NCBI GenBank assembly: GCA_024686335.1
Contig: JAILCI010000012.1
Coordinates: 1-64,000, forward strand
Length of the DNA stretch: 64,000 bases
Reading direction: 5' to 3'
DNA from: Bacteroidales bacterium
GTDB taxonomy: Bacteria > Bacteroidota > Bacteroidia > Bacteroidales > WCHB1-69
The position numbers were made by a program, and so were the translations under genes. Below the pieces are notes generated by a model. It saw only the letters and a list, made by a program, of their open reading frames with translations. It had not been told where the DNA came from and ran no database searches. Numbering within the stretch: position 1 is the first letter of the stretch; the number at the start of each line of letters is the position of its first letter. This document shows, in pieces, positions 25,950 through 35,403 of this stretch.

Positions 25950-28900
25950 ATGAAAAGATACTTTTACCTAATAGCAGTTATGATTCTTTGCCAGTCAATA
26001 TGGGCGCAGAATCAAATAATAACTACCATAACCCCTAGGGTTAGTTCTTTCCCCTCAACGGGATTGAGCTACGTGGATGACCCGTCTCGATATTTTTCTA
26101 TTCAGATGATTAATACCACAGGGACGAGTATGGATGTTTTCTTCACGATTGAGTTGGTGGCAGAGTTTACAGCCTCTAACCAAAATTACTATATTCGTAC
26201 GAAGAAAGAAATCCAACCATTAACCCCATTGACAGTTGGGGTGACCCCAGTGATAATCAATCGAGCAATTTTTGACCAAGTGGTAGGACATCTCAATACG
26301 TCGGCGTATGAGACAAATTATGATCGTAATAAGCTGGTACAAGATATGTTACAGTTGCCGGAGGGCCAGTATCGATTCTGTATTACTCCCTATCAATGGG
26401 ATGGTTATAATAATCCTAACCCGATACAGGTCGGTGAACAAACTTGTTATACCTTCTCAATTTGTTACACAGGTTCTGCACCTGAGTTTACGGCGCCAAT
26501 CAGTGGTTTGAGTGCAAACAACCTTAACAATAGTAATCCTACAAATAATATCCTTCGCCCTACAAGGCGCGGCAGGACTATGGAAACTAACATTTCATTG
26601 GGCGATAGACAACAACTCCTAGCTAACAGTTCTGATATTCGGGATCAATCACAATACACGCGACTGCCCTTAAGTAAACAACTGATCTTTAATTGGACAG
26701 GTGTTATATCCAACTGCTTGTCACCTAATGACTTTGATTATTACTTTAAAATCGTGGAGGTGACAGGGAATCAGAATATTCAGGAAGCTATTAATAATAA
26801 TGCTACTGTCACTACCTATAACAATCGCTCTAATACTACCTATATACATGATACTATCTCGAACCGACATTTCCGTCTACAGCCGGGACATGTCTATGCG
26901 GCTCAAGTGCAGGCGGTTTTGAAGAAGAATTTGATGTCGGCAATTCAACTAAGCAATGGGGGTAAGAGTCAGATTATCACTTTTGTATGGGGTCAAGAGG
27001 GCCCAGTTGTTTTAGAAAATGGCGCTTCCTCATCAATGAATTCTACTATTAGCGATAACCATGAAGATGTCTTATCCGAGATACGAAATCCCTATTTTGT
27101 ATCCCCGGGCCAAGATAACATTGTTATTGATGCGCTGAGGTTGAATTTGGCTACGGAAATATCATCTGTACTTACCATGAGTAATAATTTGCACGTTACT
27201 GATGTTGACGAAGGAGACATGACTTTTTATCAGGTTCCCGTTGCTGATACGTTTGGAATCCGTTGGATGCCTGTTTGCGGTGATTCGATTTTGAAGGTTA
27301 ACTATACCGTTGAACTTTATGAATATAATGGTGGTGCTGCGAACAATTCAATGATAGGTCTGCCTCTAAAAACTTATACCACTACTGTGCAGCAGGTCCA
27401 TGACTTCACTCCTGCAAATGCTGAGTTGATGTCTTTAGCCGGAGAAGAGTGGATTCCTAGTCTTGAAGAGGGCTATAAATATTTGATACATCTTAAAGCA
27501 GAAACTTTCTACTCTTATCGTAAGACTACCACATACAAGATTACGGATTTCATTCATAATATGCCAATAGAGAGAGATAGTGTGGTCCATACAGTTGCTT
27601 ATGGCTCAAAGAATCTATTCTCCGATGTGGTCTTCTCCTGGGGTATTGACTCCAATGCTCTCGACCAGATATACCCGCCACAGTTCACCTATCCGCAGAA
27701 TAATTCACTTAAACAGTGGGATGATACTTTGATGACGGAAATTCCTTCAGTTCAGAAGTTTACTGACTTTAAATTTCAGTGGAAAAATATTAGAGGAGTC
27801 AACTATGAGGACACCGTCTATTATAAGTTGCTCGTTGCTAAACTGCCAAAAGGCAAGACACCGCAACAGGTGAAGGATACACTTTTCTTTAAGGATTCCA
27901 TTACAACAAATTCATATATAGACACGGCCTTGTATGACTCGCTTAAGATTGATGGACAGTATATGGCTGTAGTTTGGGCCTATGTCAAGCAGGTTGAAGA
28001 TCAAAGTGTACACTATAATTTGATTAATGATGGTAAGTCTATCTATGCAACCTTTAAATTGATAGAACCCCGAGAATATAATGCTGATCTTAACAATAAG
28101 TATAAGTGTTCTCCCAAAGCGTTGGATAATCTCAGCAAAACAATTATAACACCACCAGCGGACAGTCTGATTAATAACAAGGTGCGGCTTATGATGGGTG
28201 AGTTCCCGATAGTCCTGCAGCAAGCCACATTTGATAAAGACAAGAAGCGCTATAGTGGCGATGGTTATGTCGTTTGGCATCCTACAGATGTGGATGTTTT
28301 ATTGAAAGTGCAAATAGACACCATCCAGATTAACGATAAGTTTCAGATTATCAATGGTACGGCGGTTAGTACGGCTACCGACTCCAGTCTCTATATGCCG
28401 GCTTTGATGAATGATCTGAACTTGGATGAGTGGACAGGGGATGATATTAACCGACTGGCCTCACAGTTTGGTGCTGAAGAAGAGATAAAAGGGTATTATG
28501 ACAAAATTATGGAATATGGAGAGAAGTATGGTGCTAGATACGGTGGCTTGGTTGGTCCACTGTTTGGAGGAAATGCCGCTACGCCGGTCTTGACATTTCC
28601 GATAAGTATCTCGGATGAGGAGTTAACTGGCTCTGAGAACGTCACTTTCTCTGTCAATAATATGTTCTTCTCGCCAGTTACTGCTCTCATGAATATCTGG
28701 GCTATCTTTGCGGCTCAAGATGACAATTACTACGTTCCGTTTGTGGCCAATAATATATGTATGGACCAAAAGTCCTTCTTCGGCAAGACCGATCAGCATA
28801 TAGATCTTTTCATGGCGCGCAGCTATGAGAAGGAAATTAACGATGACTATGTTTTGCGTTTCAAGGCATCTTCTAACTTTGCCGATCCCAAAGATGGCAC

Positions 28901-31900
28901 CCTCATCGCAATTGATACTGGTAAGTTTTCTTATCTGCGTGCAGAAATTGAGTTGGATCTTAACAGCAATGATTTCAGGGGCCTTAATCAAGATGGCCTT
29001 CCTCAAAAAGGGAATGTGGTTCATGCTAATCTGCAAGTGAAGTTGAGCAGCTGGAGTGCCTGGGTCGCAAAAGTCAGTATGGATCCATTTGCTGTTGCTG
29101 GTGCCGACAGGTTTACCTTCTATCCGACGGGTAGAGGTATCTATTATGACCACTCTGATAAGGAAACCCCTAAAGAGGTGTCACTTACTTACGATTATCT
29201 CTTTGGATCTCCAGCTCCTGCCAATATGTCGGAAGATGAGAAGAAAAAACTCACTAAAGCTACTAAAGAGTGGCAAGGTTTCTATTGGGATAATCTCAAG
29301 GTATTCCTCTCTGACGAGATCAGTAACACCTTCTCAGATACAACTGATTTCAAAGACTCTATGGTGGTTTATAAATACGGCCTCAACAATACTGTTGTAG
29401 ACTCGGTTCATTATAGCTATCCGGAAACCCGAATCAATTTTGGAGCTAAAGGTCTTATCATTGATAAATACGGCTTTACCACCGATATCTTTGTCCATGA
29501 TATTATCGATGCCAATACGAAAGATGGCGGAGGTTGGGCCTTCTCCTTGGATACTGTTTCCATTAAATTTGTGAAAAATGACTATAAACACGCAATCATA
29601 AAGGGTGGTTTCGGCGTCCCATTGTTCAAGGGCGGATTTGTTTATGACTGTACCATTGGCGCAGACAGTTTGACCTTTAATGTGGAACCGCGCAAAGATA
29701 CTATGGATCTCGATCTTTGGGCGGCATCTGTCAACTTCCTAAAAGAATCATCATACTTTCGTATTAAAAAAATATATAAGGAGCCGAGTACGCGTGTGGA
29801 TTTGACTCTAAACGGCCACATCTCTATAAAGACTGATGAGTTAGGTATTCCTGGTGAATTTGAATTTATCAAGTTTGAGCATATGGGTATGCGTAACTAT
29901 AATTTGTCAGGCAAACCAGCTAAGGGGACAGCCTCTATAGACAAGTTTGAGTTTGACATAGGCGAGTGGTCCTTTGCCTCTCCGCAGAAATTTATTGGCG
30001 GTACTCTAGATGGAGGTAAAGGTGGTGGAGATGCCTTAGGCTCTGTCAATGTGGGCGGCTTTACCTTTAGTCTGCTTCGTATTGATCCCATTGTTGAGTA
30101 CATGGGTGATGATCTGAAATTAGGAGTTGTCTTTGCGGGAAAGATGAAGTTCGAATCTGGTGATTGTGACTTCGGTGCTACTACTGGTTTTGCCCTTTGG
30201 GGTGTGACACAGCCAAAAAATCATTTTAAAGTTAAGGAAGTCAAGGGACGTTTGGATTCTATCCGGTTAGACAATATTGATTTCATGGTCTTTAAGATGA
30301 GTGGTGTCCTCAACTTTACCTATGGTTGTGAGAGCTGTACGGATGTGTCCGGATTCAAGGGTAATCTCAAAATTACCGTCATGGATGTTGTTGATCTTAC
30401 CATGAGTGCTGGCTTCGGCAAGGAGAAAGACAATAAAGGTGAGTATTCTTGGTGGTTCTTTGATGGAGCGTGTAAATTCCCTGGAGGTATTCCATTGGGC
30501 GCGGTTAGCATTAATGGCTTCTCTGGCGGCTTCGCCTATAATATGAAGGCCAAAGGTAGCCTCACGGATGCAAAATATAGTGCCAAAGGATTGTTGTCGG
30601 TAGCAGAAAAGAATGACGATAAAGAGTCACTGCAACTTTCGGGTATGGACTTTGACCCATCGCGTGATAGCTGGGTGGCCAATGCCGGTATCAGTCTGAT
30701 CTTGACAGGTGCTAAGAATACTATGAATGCTGATGGACTGGTCTCTCTTCGTATAACTAATAAGCATTTTTCTGGCCTATTTATCGAAGCTAACGCCTAT
30801 ATGGTGACTAAGATGAATGATGCGACCCCTGGTGATGGCAAGAATAATTCATCAGCTCTTATCAAGGCCAAAACTATTATTGGTTTTGAAAGTGTCCCAG
30901 ATTATTACTTCTTGAGATTCTCATTGTGTGTTAACGCAAAATTGAGTCTTAAAGATCTTCTAGACGGTGTGGGTGGTAGTACCCTAGACAATTTGACGGG
31001 TAAAATCTCAGGTGCTATTCATCAAGGAGTATCTATCGCTACTAATCCGAATATAGCCACTGCTGTTGATCAAATTCTGGGTACTGAATCGCAGCTTTCT
31101 TCACATACTGAGGGAGAGCGTGACGTGGTAGAAAATGCTGCTAATGCTTCCGCAGGTGGTGGCAATAGCTCTTCTATAGGCGCCTCTATGATTGTCAAAA
31201 TACCCTTTGACTTTGAAATGAAGTACTATAAAAAGACCAAGGATGGAAATAAAAAAGGCGATATTGATTGGTATGTTGCTTTAGGAAAACCTAAATGGGA
31301 CGAGCGTGTGCAAATCAAGCAGACACTTAATCTTATGGTTTTGAAGAGTGAAACAGAATTCACTTTTTATATGCAGACAGGTAATGCCTTTGCTTATGAG
31401 ATGCCTCCATTGAGCAAGGAGTTGCAGGATTTCTTCGGATTAGCATCTGACGACAAGAAACTTGATGCCAACAAAGAACAGGTCTCTAAGAGTCGGAGAA
31501 TAAGCAATACCGACTGGTTGAAGATTGATAAAGGTGGTGGTTTCTGCCTGGGAGCCTCATTCCATGCTGGTATGGAGATGAATTTCTTCCTGTACCTTGA
31601 CCTTAGTGCAGATCTTGGTTTTGATGTAGCCCTGTTGGATGTTAACGGATTAGGTTGCCCTGGATATCCTAATATCGGCAAGAATGACTTTTATGCTCTT
31701 GGGCGTATCTATGCGGCGTTACAGGGCGACGTGGGCCTTAAACTTAACCTTGGTTTCTGGAAGGGTAAAATCTCGCTCTTCTCTGCCGGTGTAGGCGCTC
31801 TACTGCAAGGTGGTGGTCCTAATCCGTCATACTGCTATGGCTTGCTCCGCTTCAAAGTCCGTATGCTCGGCGGTCTTATTAATTTCAGCACCTCATGTGA

Positions 31901-34900
31901 TTTCGCTGTCGGTGATGTTTGTGTCCCGGGTGCTGGCGATCCTTTGGCTAATGTGAAACTCTTTGAGAGCGTTACCCCAGGTTATGATACAGAGAAGCAA
32001 GCTGCCGAAAAGGCAAGTCTGCAGTCTCCCCTCCAAATCGGTACTATCGTTTCCAATATGCCATGGAACAGAGAGGTCTTCTTGGCCGAAAACGATGGAA
32101 GTAACGCGCGAAGATTCCGCTTCCAACTGATGACCGCCAACTGTAAGTATTATTCCAAGACTAACCAGAACGGCAGCTATGGTTTAGCTTCTGGCAATAA
32201 TATGATGAATTATACGTATAGCAATAAGGATGAAAATGTTATGCTCTTTGAAACCAAAAATGGTGGTTTGATTCCAAACGCATATAATAAACTCAAGTTA
32301 CAAGCTCGTGCGTTTGAATATCGTCGGCGTATGACTGGAAAAGAACTGGGAAATATTCAAAATGATTCCAAAGCTGATGTGATGTACAATTATTCTACAG
32401 GAACTGTTAGCAATTCAAATCCGCCATTAGGAAAATTTGGATGGTTTGACCCTCTGTTCTTTAATGACAAGACAAACAAATACGACATTAAACCTTACAA
32501 AAAGGACTCTACCTTCTACTTTAAGACTATGCCGCTGAGTGAAGATCTGAACGGTCAGGTGGTATTCTCTTGGCCCTATAATGGTGAGACCCACTTCCCG
32601 GCTAAGGAGTATGCTCATGTCACAAATACTACTGTTTATAATGGAATCACTGGCCAATATCACACTACTAATTATGGTCCTATGCCATCATGTAAAATGT
32701 ATCTCTATCTCCAAAGGAATGATCTTCTTGACAAGAATACATTAGCTGCTAATGGGAAAGAGTTGAAGATTTATCTGCTGAAAAATGGACTTGAAGACGG
32801 TGAGATTGCAGAGTGTTCATACAACTATTATTCAACACTCGACAATAACCATATTCCAAATGTGAGTGTTACCTTACCTGATAAAGAGTATGGTCTTCCA
32901 GGAGGTTACGGCCCTCATATGTTGCAATTCTTTGTTGTGGACAAAGATGCATATAATTCCGCTTTGCAGGCTGCCATGGAGTCGGCAGATATGACTATCA
33001 AGCAAGCAGAATACAGTAGTCGTATTAGTGATGAAACCTATGCTCTGGCTGCACAAGCTCATAATCAGGCTTCTGGTCGTGGAAGGAGAGGTAGCACTAA
33101 TGGCGGTGGCTCAGGTTCACATACACTGGTTGATTTTGGTGATAGCGGTTTTGAGACTCCTGGAGGTACAAGACCTAGAGGTCAAGTCAGTAGTGGTGGC
33201 AGCAATGGTGTAATTTTTGCTTCTATGGCTTCAAACACCAACAACACCTCTGGTAATACGCTGGCCGGTAGCGCATTGAGAGGAATAGCCGGTAGCAGCA
33301 ACAATAATAGTACTATGTTTCTGTCAGGTACTGTTATTACAAACACTGCTGGTAGTGGCAATAATACCATTGCTGAATGGGGCAACAGACAAGGTGACAG
33401 GATGGTTACCAACACCCATGGTAGGCTGGTTGACAATACAACTGGAAGCAGAATAGTTTCCAGTGGTAATGGCAATACAAGTGGAAGCAGAATAGTTTCC
33501 AGTGGTAATGGCCATACAAGTGGGGCCATAATAGTTGGTAGTGGTAATGGCAATAACCAGAATAATGCCGCAGATGCTGCAAGCAATAATCTTAAGCCTA
33601 TCCTAGAAATTCCAGATGATGTCATACATGCTGTCGCTTCACCTTCTTCATCCTCTTCATCCTCCTCGTACGTTCCTTGGGTGGGTAACTCAAGCATTTC
33701 TTTATCGGATCAACTTGATATCCAAAACGAAATGCTGGATGAAATCTATATGGATAAACAAGAGGTGGGTAAAGATTCAATGACATATTACCGTACCATG
33801 TTGAAAGAAGGCTATAAGATTAGCGTCTCTATTGGTAAGCCTATCTATCAATGGACTTGGTTTGTTGACCCCTACTATGAGACTTATACAGATATGTTGC
33901 TCGCGTATTTTGGACAAAATTTCCAAAATTTTGATTTGGTTCTTCAGAGATCTACGGTAGAGGATAAAACCTCATATTTGCAGGTCAATCCCCAATCTGC
34001 TAATGATCCTATGGGTACCATTGGATTCCTATTTCATAAATATAGTCCCAATGATAATACTCGTTACAAGACGGATTGTGAAATGCCGCCAATCTGTTAT
34101 TTTGTACTTAATCGTACGTTGAATAATACTATGATGAAGGTTCACAACCGCCATTTCCAATATTTGCTTGATTTGGAGAGCGATTTTAAGAAAACGGAAT
34201 TGGCATCCTATTTTCACTGTTATAAAGATGATGGGAAGATCAAATATAAAAGTTCCGGAGACAAGATGATTAATTCGACATATCACTTTTCGCAGGTTAT
34301 TAAGAATGGTTTGCCGCTCAACAATACGAGTAAGTTCCTCAGTGTAAACCGACGCATAAAGGGTGGTACCCTTTATACGCAGTGTGTGGCTGCCAATTAT
34401 CACCCTAATTCGTGGGATGTTCCATGTATCTTGGAGACATGCTTCAACAATCAAGAACGTACCCCAATGCCTGATTATTTATTTGAAACGCAATTTGCCA
34501 ATGCTGGAACTTGGTATACACCATCGTCTAATACTAAGTGGTCATGGTATATTAAAGACTATGCCTCAGTGGCGATAGCTGATGATATTAAGAAAATTAG
34601 AAAGTTCATGTCGGAGAATCAAAAGCATGCTCGTGCTCTCGACTGTCGTGGCTGGAGCCATAAGCGGAATATTTTGGAAAAATATTGTAATGATAATAAC
34701 TTGAATGCTATTATGACCTATTCTGATTTCCCTTTAGACATGCCAGAGATTTATCGCGTTAACCACTTCATGAAAGCCATGGATGTTGTGGTCGATTATA
34801 CCCGCAATAACAAAAGCTATTTAACAACTAATTATAAGCATTGCCGTTTTTACAATGGTAATTATGATTACATTCCAGTTGATATGTTGCAATTTCAAGA

Positions 34901-35384
34901 ACGTCTTTGGGCAAAATATTGGTGGAGTTCCGCTGCTCAGTGTCTTGATCTGGAAGAACATGGTTTTGACAGAGATTTTTATTTTGATAAGAATGGTAAG
35001 TATTACAATACAATGGAGCCATTGAATAGTGACGGTAAGCATGGTAAATCGGATAAACTCAGTACTATTCAAGGTGCTTGGTACGCAGATGATCCCGATA
35101 TGATGAATACATGGGGATTTGTCTTTAATAATGTGTCTGTCTGTTTCCTGACTTCTCAAAACAGTGATTTTTCTGACAACTTAAATAAAATGGCTGTTGC
35201 TGTGAAGAAAAGCAATGTCCAGAATGACTTGATATTCTTCCCCAATGCTACATTAACAAATCCTCAATTGTCCACATTCTATACAATTGATTTACGTAAA
35301 TTTACAAATACTTCTAAATTCTTAACTGGTTACATGTCTGGTCGGAAATCATACATGATCGAGGAATCTTATGGAAATGACTAA
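25950..35384 (+). CDS. Giant (3144-residue) secreted surface protein with TANFOR-like N-terminus
   Basis: The gene is 9.4 kb. Its ATG at 25950 begins a clear signal peptide (residues 1-20, ends IWAQ); an in-frame TTG nine codons earlier is less likely. Residues 21-170 resemble the TANFOR N-terminal domain of large Tannerella-type proteins (ITPRVSSFPSTG start, PEGQYRFCI end). Then come beta-rich segments in several blocks, a Gly-rich region with DGGKGGGDALGSVNVGG around 1370, and a Ser/Gly/Asn-rich low-complexity stretch at about 2370-2577 containing 13-residue repeats and a Ser run. No catalytic motif and no obvious type IX C-terminal sorting domain is visible. Its likely place is the cell surface; function is unknown. 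It shares the operon with a barrel and an FnIII protein. Confidence 0.75.
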   Translation: MKRYFYLIAVMILCQSIWAQNQIITTITPRVSSFPSTGLSYVDDPSRYFSIQMINTTGTSMDVFFTIELVAEFTASNQNYYIRTKKEIQPLTPLTVGVTPVIINRAIFDQVVGHLNTSAYETNYDRNKLVQDMLQLPEGQYRFCITPYQWDGYNNPNPIQVGEQTCYTFSICYTGSAPEFTAPISGLSANNLNNSNPTNNILRPTRRGRTMETNISLGDRQQLLANSSDIRDQSQYTRLPLSKQLIFNWTGVISNCLSPNDFDYYFKIVEVTGNQNIQEAINNNATVTTYNNRSNTTYIHDTISNRHFRLQPGHVYAAQVQAVLKKNLMSAIQLSNGGKSQIITFVWGQEGPVVLENGASSSMNSTISDNHEDVLSEIRNPYFVSPGQDNIVIDALRLNLATEISSVLTMSNNLHVTDVDEGDMTFYQVPVADTFGIRWMPVCGDSILKVNYTVELYEYNGGAANNSMIGLPLKTYTTTVQQVHDFTPANAELMSLAGEEWIPSLEEGYKYLIHLKAETFYSYRKTTTYKITDFIHNMPIERDSVVHTVAYGSKNLFSDVVFSWGIDSNALDQIYPPQFTYPQNNSLKQWDDTLMTEIPSVQKFTDFKFQWKNIRGVNYEDTVYYKLLVAKLPKGKTPQQVKDTLFFKDSITTNSYIDTALYDSLKIDGQYMAVVWAYVKQVEDQSVHYNLINDGKSIYATFKLIEPREYNADLNNKYKCSPKALDNLSKTIITPPADSLINNKVRLMMGEFPIVLQQATFDKDKKRYSGDGYVVWHPTDVDVLLKVQIDTIQINDKFQIINGTAVSTATDSSLYMPALMNDLNLDEWTGDDINRLASQFGAEEEIKGYYDKIMEYGEKYGARYGGLVGPLFGGNAATPVLTFPISISDEELTGSENVTFSVNNMFFSPVTALMNIWAIFAAQDDNYYVPFVANNICMDQKSFFGKTDQHIDLFMARSYEKEINDDYVLRFKASSNFADPKDGTLIAIDTGKFSYLRAEIELDLNSNDFRGLNQDGLPQKGNVVHANLQVKLSSWSAWVAKVSMDPFAVAGADRFTFYPTGRGIYYDHSDKETPKEVSLTYDYLFGSPAPANMSEDEKKKLTKATKEWQGFYWDNLKVFLSDEISNTFSDTTDFKDSMVVYKYGLNNTVVDSVHYSYPETRINFGAKGLIIDKYGFTTDIFVHDIIDANTKDGGGWAFSLDTVSIKFVKNDYKHAIIKGGFGVPLFKGGFVYDCTIGADSLTFNVEPRKDTMDLDLWAASVNFLKESSYFRIKKIYKEPSTRVDLTLNGHISIKTDELGIPGEFEFIKFEHMGMRNYNLSGKPAKGTASIDKFEFDIGEWSFASPQKFIGGTLDGGKGGGDALGSVNVGGFTFSLLRIDPIVEYMGDDLKLGVVFAGKMKFESGDCDFGATTGFALWGVTQPKNHFKVKEVKGRLDSIRLDNIDFMVFKMSGVLNFTYGCESCTDVSGFKGNLKITVMDVVDLTMSAGFGKEKDNKGEYSWWFFDGACKFPGGIPLGAVSINGFSGGFAYNMKAKGSLTDAKYSAKGLLSVAEKNDDKESLQLSGMDFDPSRDSWVANAGISLILTGAKNTMNADGLVSLRITNKHFSGLFIEANAYMVTKMNDATPGDGKNNSSALIKAKTIIGFESVPDYYFLRFSLCVNAKLSLKDLLDGVGGSTLDNLTGKISGAIHQGVSIATNPNIATAVDQILGTESQLSSHTEGERDVVENAANASAGGGNSSSIGASMIVKIPFDFEMKYYKKTKDGNKKGDIDWYVALGKPKWDERVQIKQTLNLMVLKSETEFTFYMQTGNAFAYEMPPLSKELQDFFGLASDDKKLDANKEQVSKSRRISNTDWLKIDKGGGFCLGASFHAGMEMNFFLYLDLSADLGFDVALLDVNGLGCPGYPNIGKNDFYALGRIYAALQGDVGLKLNLGFWKGKISLFSAGVGALLQGGGPNPSYCYGLLRFKVRMLGGLINFSTSCDFAVGDVCVPGAGDPLANVKLFESVTPGYDTEKQAAEKASLQSPLQIGTIVSNMPWNREVFLAENDGSNARRFRFQLMTANCKYYSKTNQNGSYGLASGNNMMNYTYSNKDENVMLFETKNGGLIPNAYNKLKLQARAFEYRRRMTGKELGNIQNDSKADVMYNYSTGTVSNSNPPLGKFGWFDPLFFNDKTNKYDIKPYKKDSTFYFKTMPLSEDLNGQVVFSWPYNGETHFPAKEYAHVTNTTVYNGITGQYHTTNYGPMPSCKMYLYLQRNDLLDKNTLAANGKELKIYLLKNGLEDGEIAECSYNYYSTLDNNHIPNVSVTLPDKEYGLPGGYGPHMLQFFVVDKDAYNSALQAAMESADMTIKQAEYSSRISDETYALAAQAHNQASGRGRRGSTNGGGSGSHTLVDFGDSGFETPGGTRPRGQVSSGGSNGVIFASMASNTNNTSGNTLAGSALRGIAGSSNNNSTMFLSGTVITNTAGSGNNTIAEWGNRQGDRMVTNTHGRLVDNTTGSRIVSSGNGNTSGSRIVSSGNGHTSGAIIVGSGNGNNQNNAADAASNNLKPILEIPDDVIHAVASPSSSSSSSSYVPWVGNSSISLSDQLDIQNEMLDEIYMDKQEVGKDSMTYYRTMLKEGYKISVSIGKPIYQWTWFVDPYYETYTDMLLAYFGQNFQNFDLVLQRSTVEDKTSYLQVNPQSANDPMGTIGFLFHKYSPNDNTRYKTDCEMPPICYFVLNRTLNNTMMKVHNRHFQYLLDLESDFKKTELASYFHCYKDDGKIKYKSSGDKMINSTYHFSQVIKNGLPLNNTSKFLSVNRRIKGGTLYTQCVAANYHPNSWDVPCILETCFNNQERTPMPDYLFETQFANAGTWYTPSSNTKWSWYIKDYASVAIADDIKKIRKFMSENQKHARALDCRGWSHKRNILEKYCNDNNLNAIMTYSDFPLDMPEIYRVNHFMKAMDVVVDYTRNNKSYLTTNYKHCRFYNGNYDYIPVDMLQFQERLWAKYWWSSAAQCLDLEEHGFDRDFYFDKNGKYYNTMEPLNSDGKHGKSDKLSTIQGAWYADDPDMMNTWGFVFNNVSVCFLTSQNSDFSDNLNKMAVAVKKSNVQNDLIFFPNATLTNPQLSTFYTIDLRKFTNTSKFLTGYMSGRKSYMIEESYGND
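33444..33560 (+). repeat. 39-bp coding tandem repeat in the giant gene
   Basis: The unit encoding GSRIVSSGNGNTS is repeated at 33444, 33483 and, degenerately (GAIIVGSGNGN), at 33522. The first two copies differ by one base, so it is a recent duplication that can alter by slippage or recombination in frame. Confidence 0.85.
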
Positions 35385-35403
35385 TGTTAAAAATCAGAAA
35401 GCT

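Noticed and set aside
25950..35384. A frameshifted or fused gene pair
   Set aside because: The frame is uninterrupted for 3144 codons with uniform codon use, and similar giant proteins are normal in the phylum.
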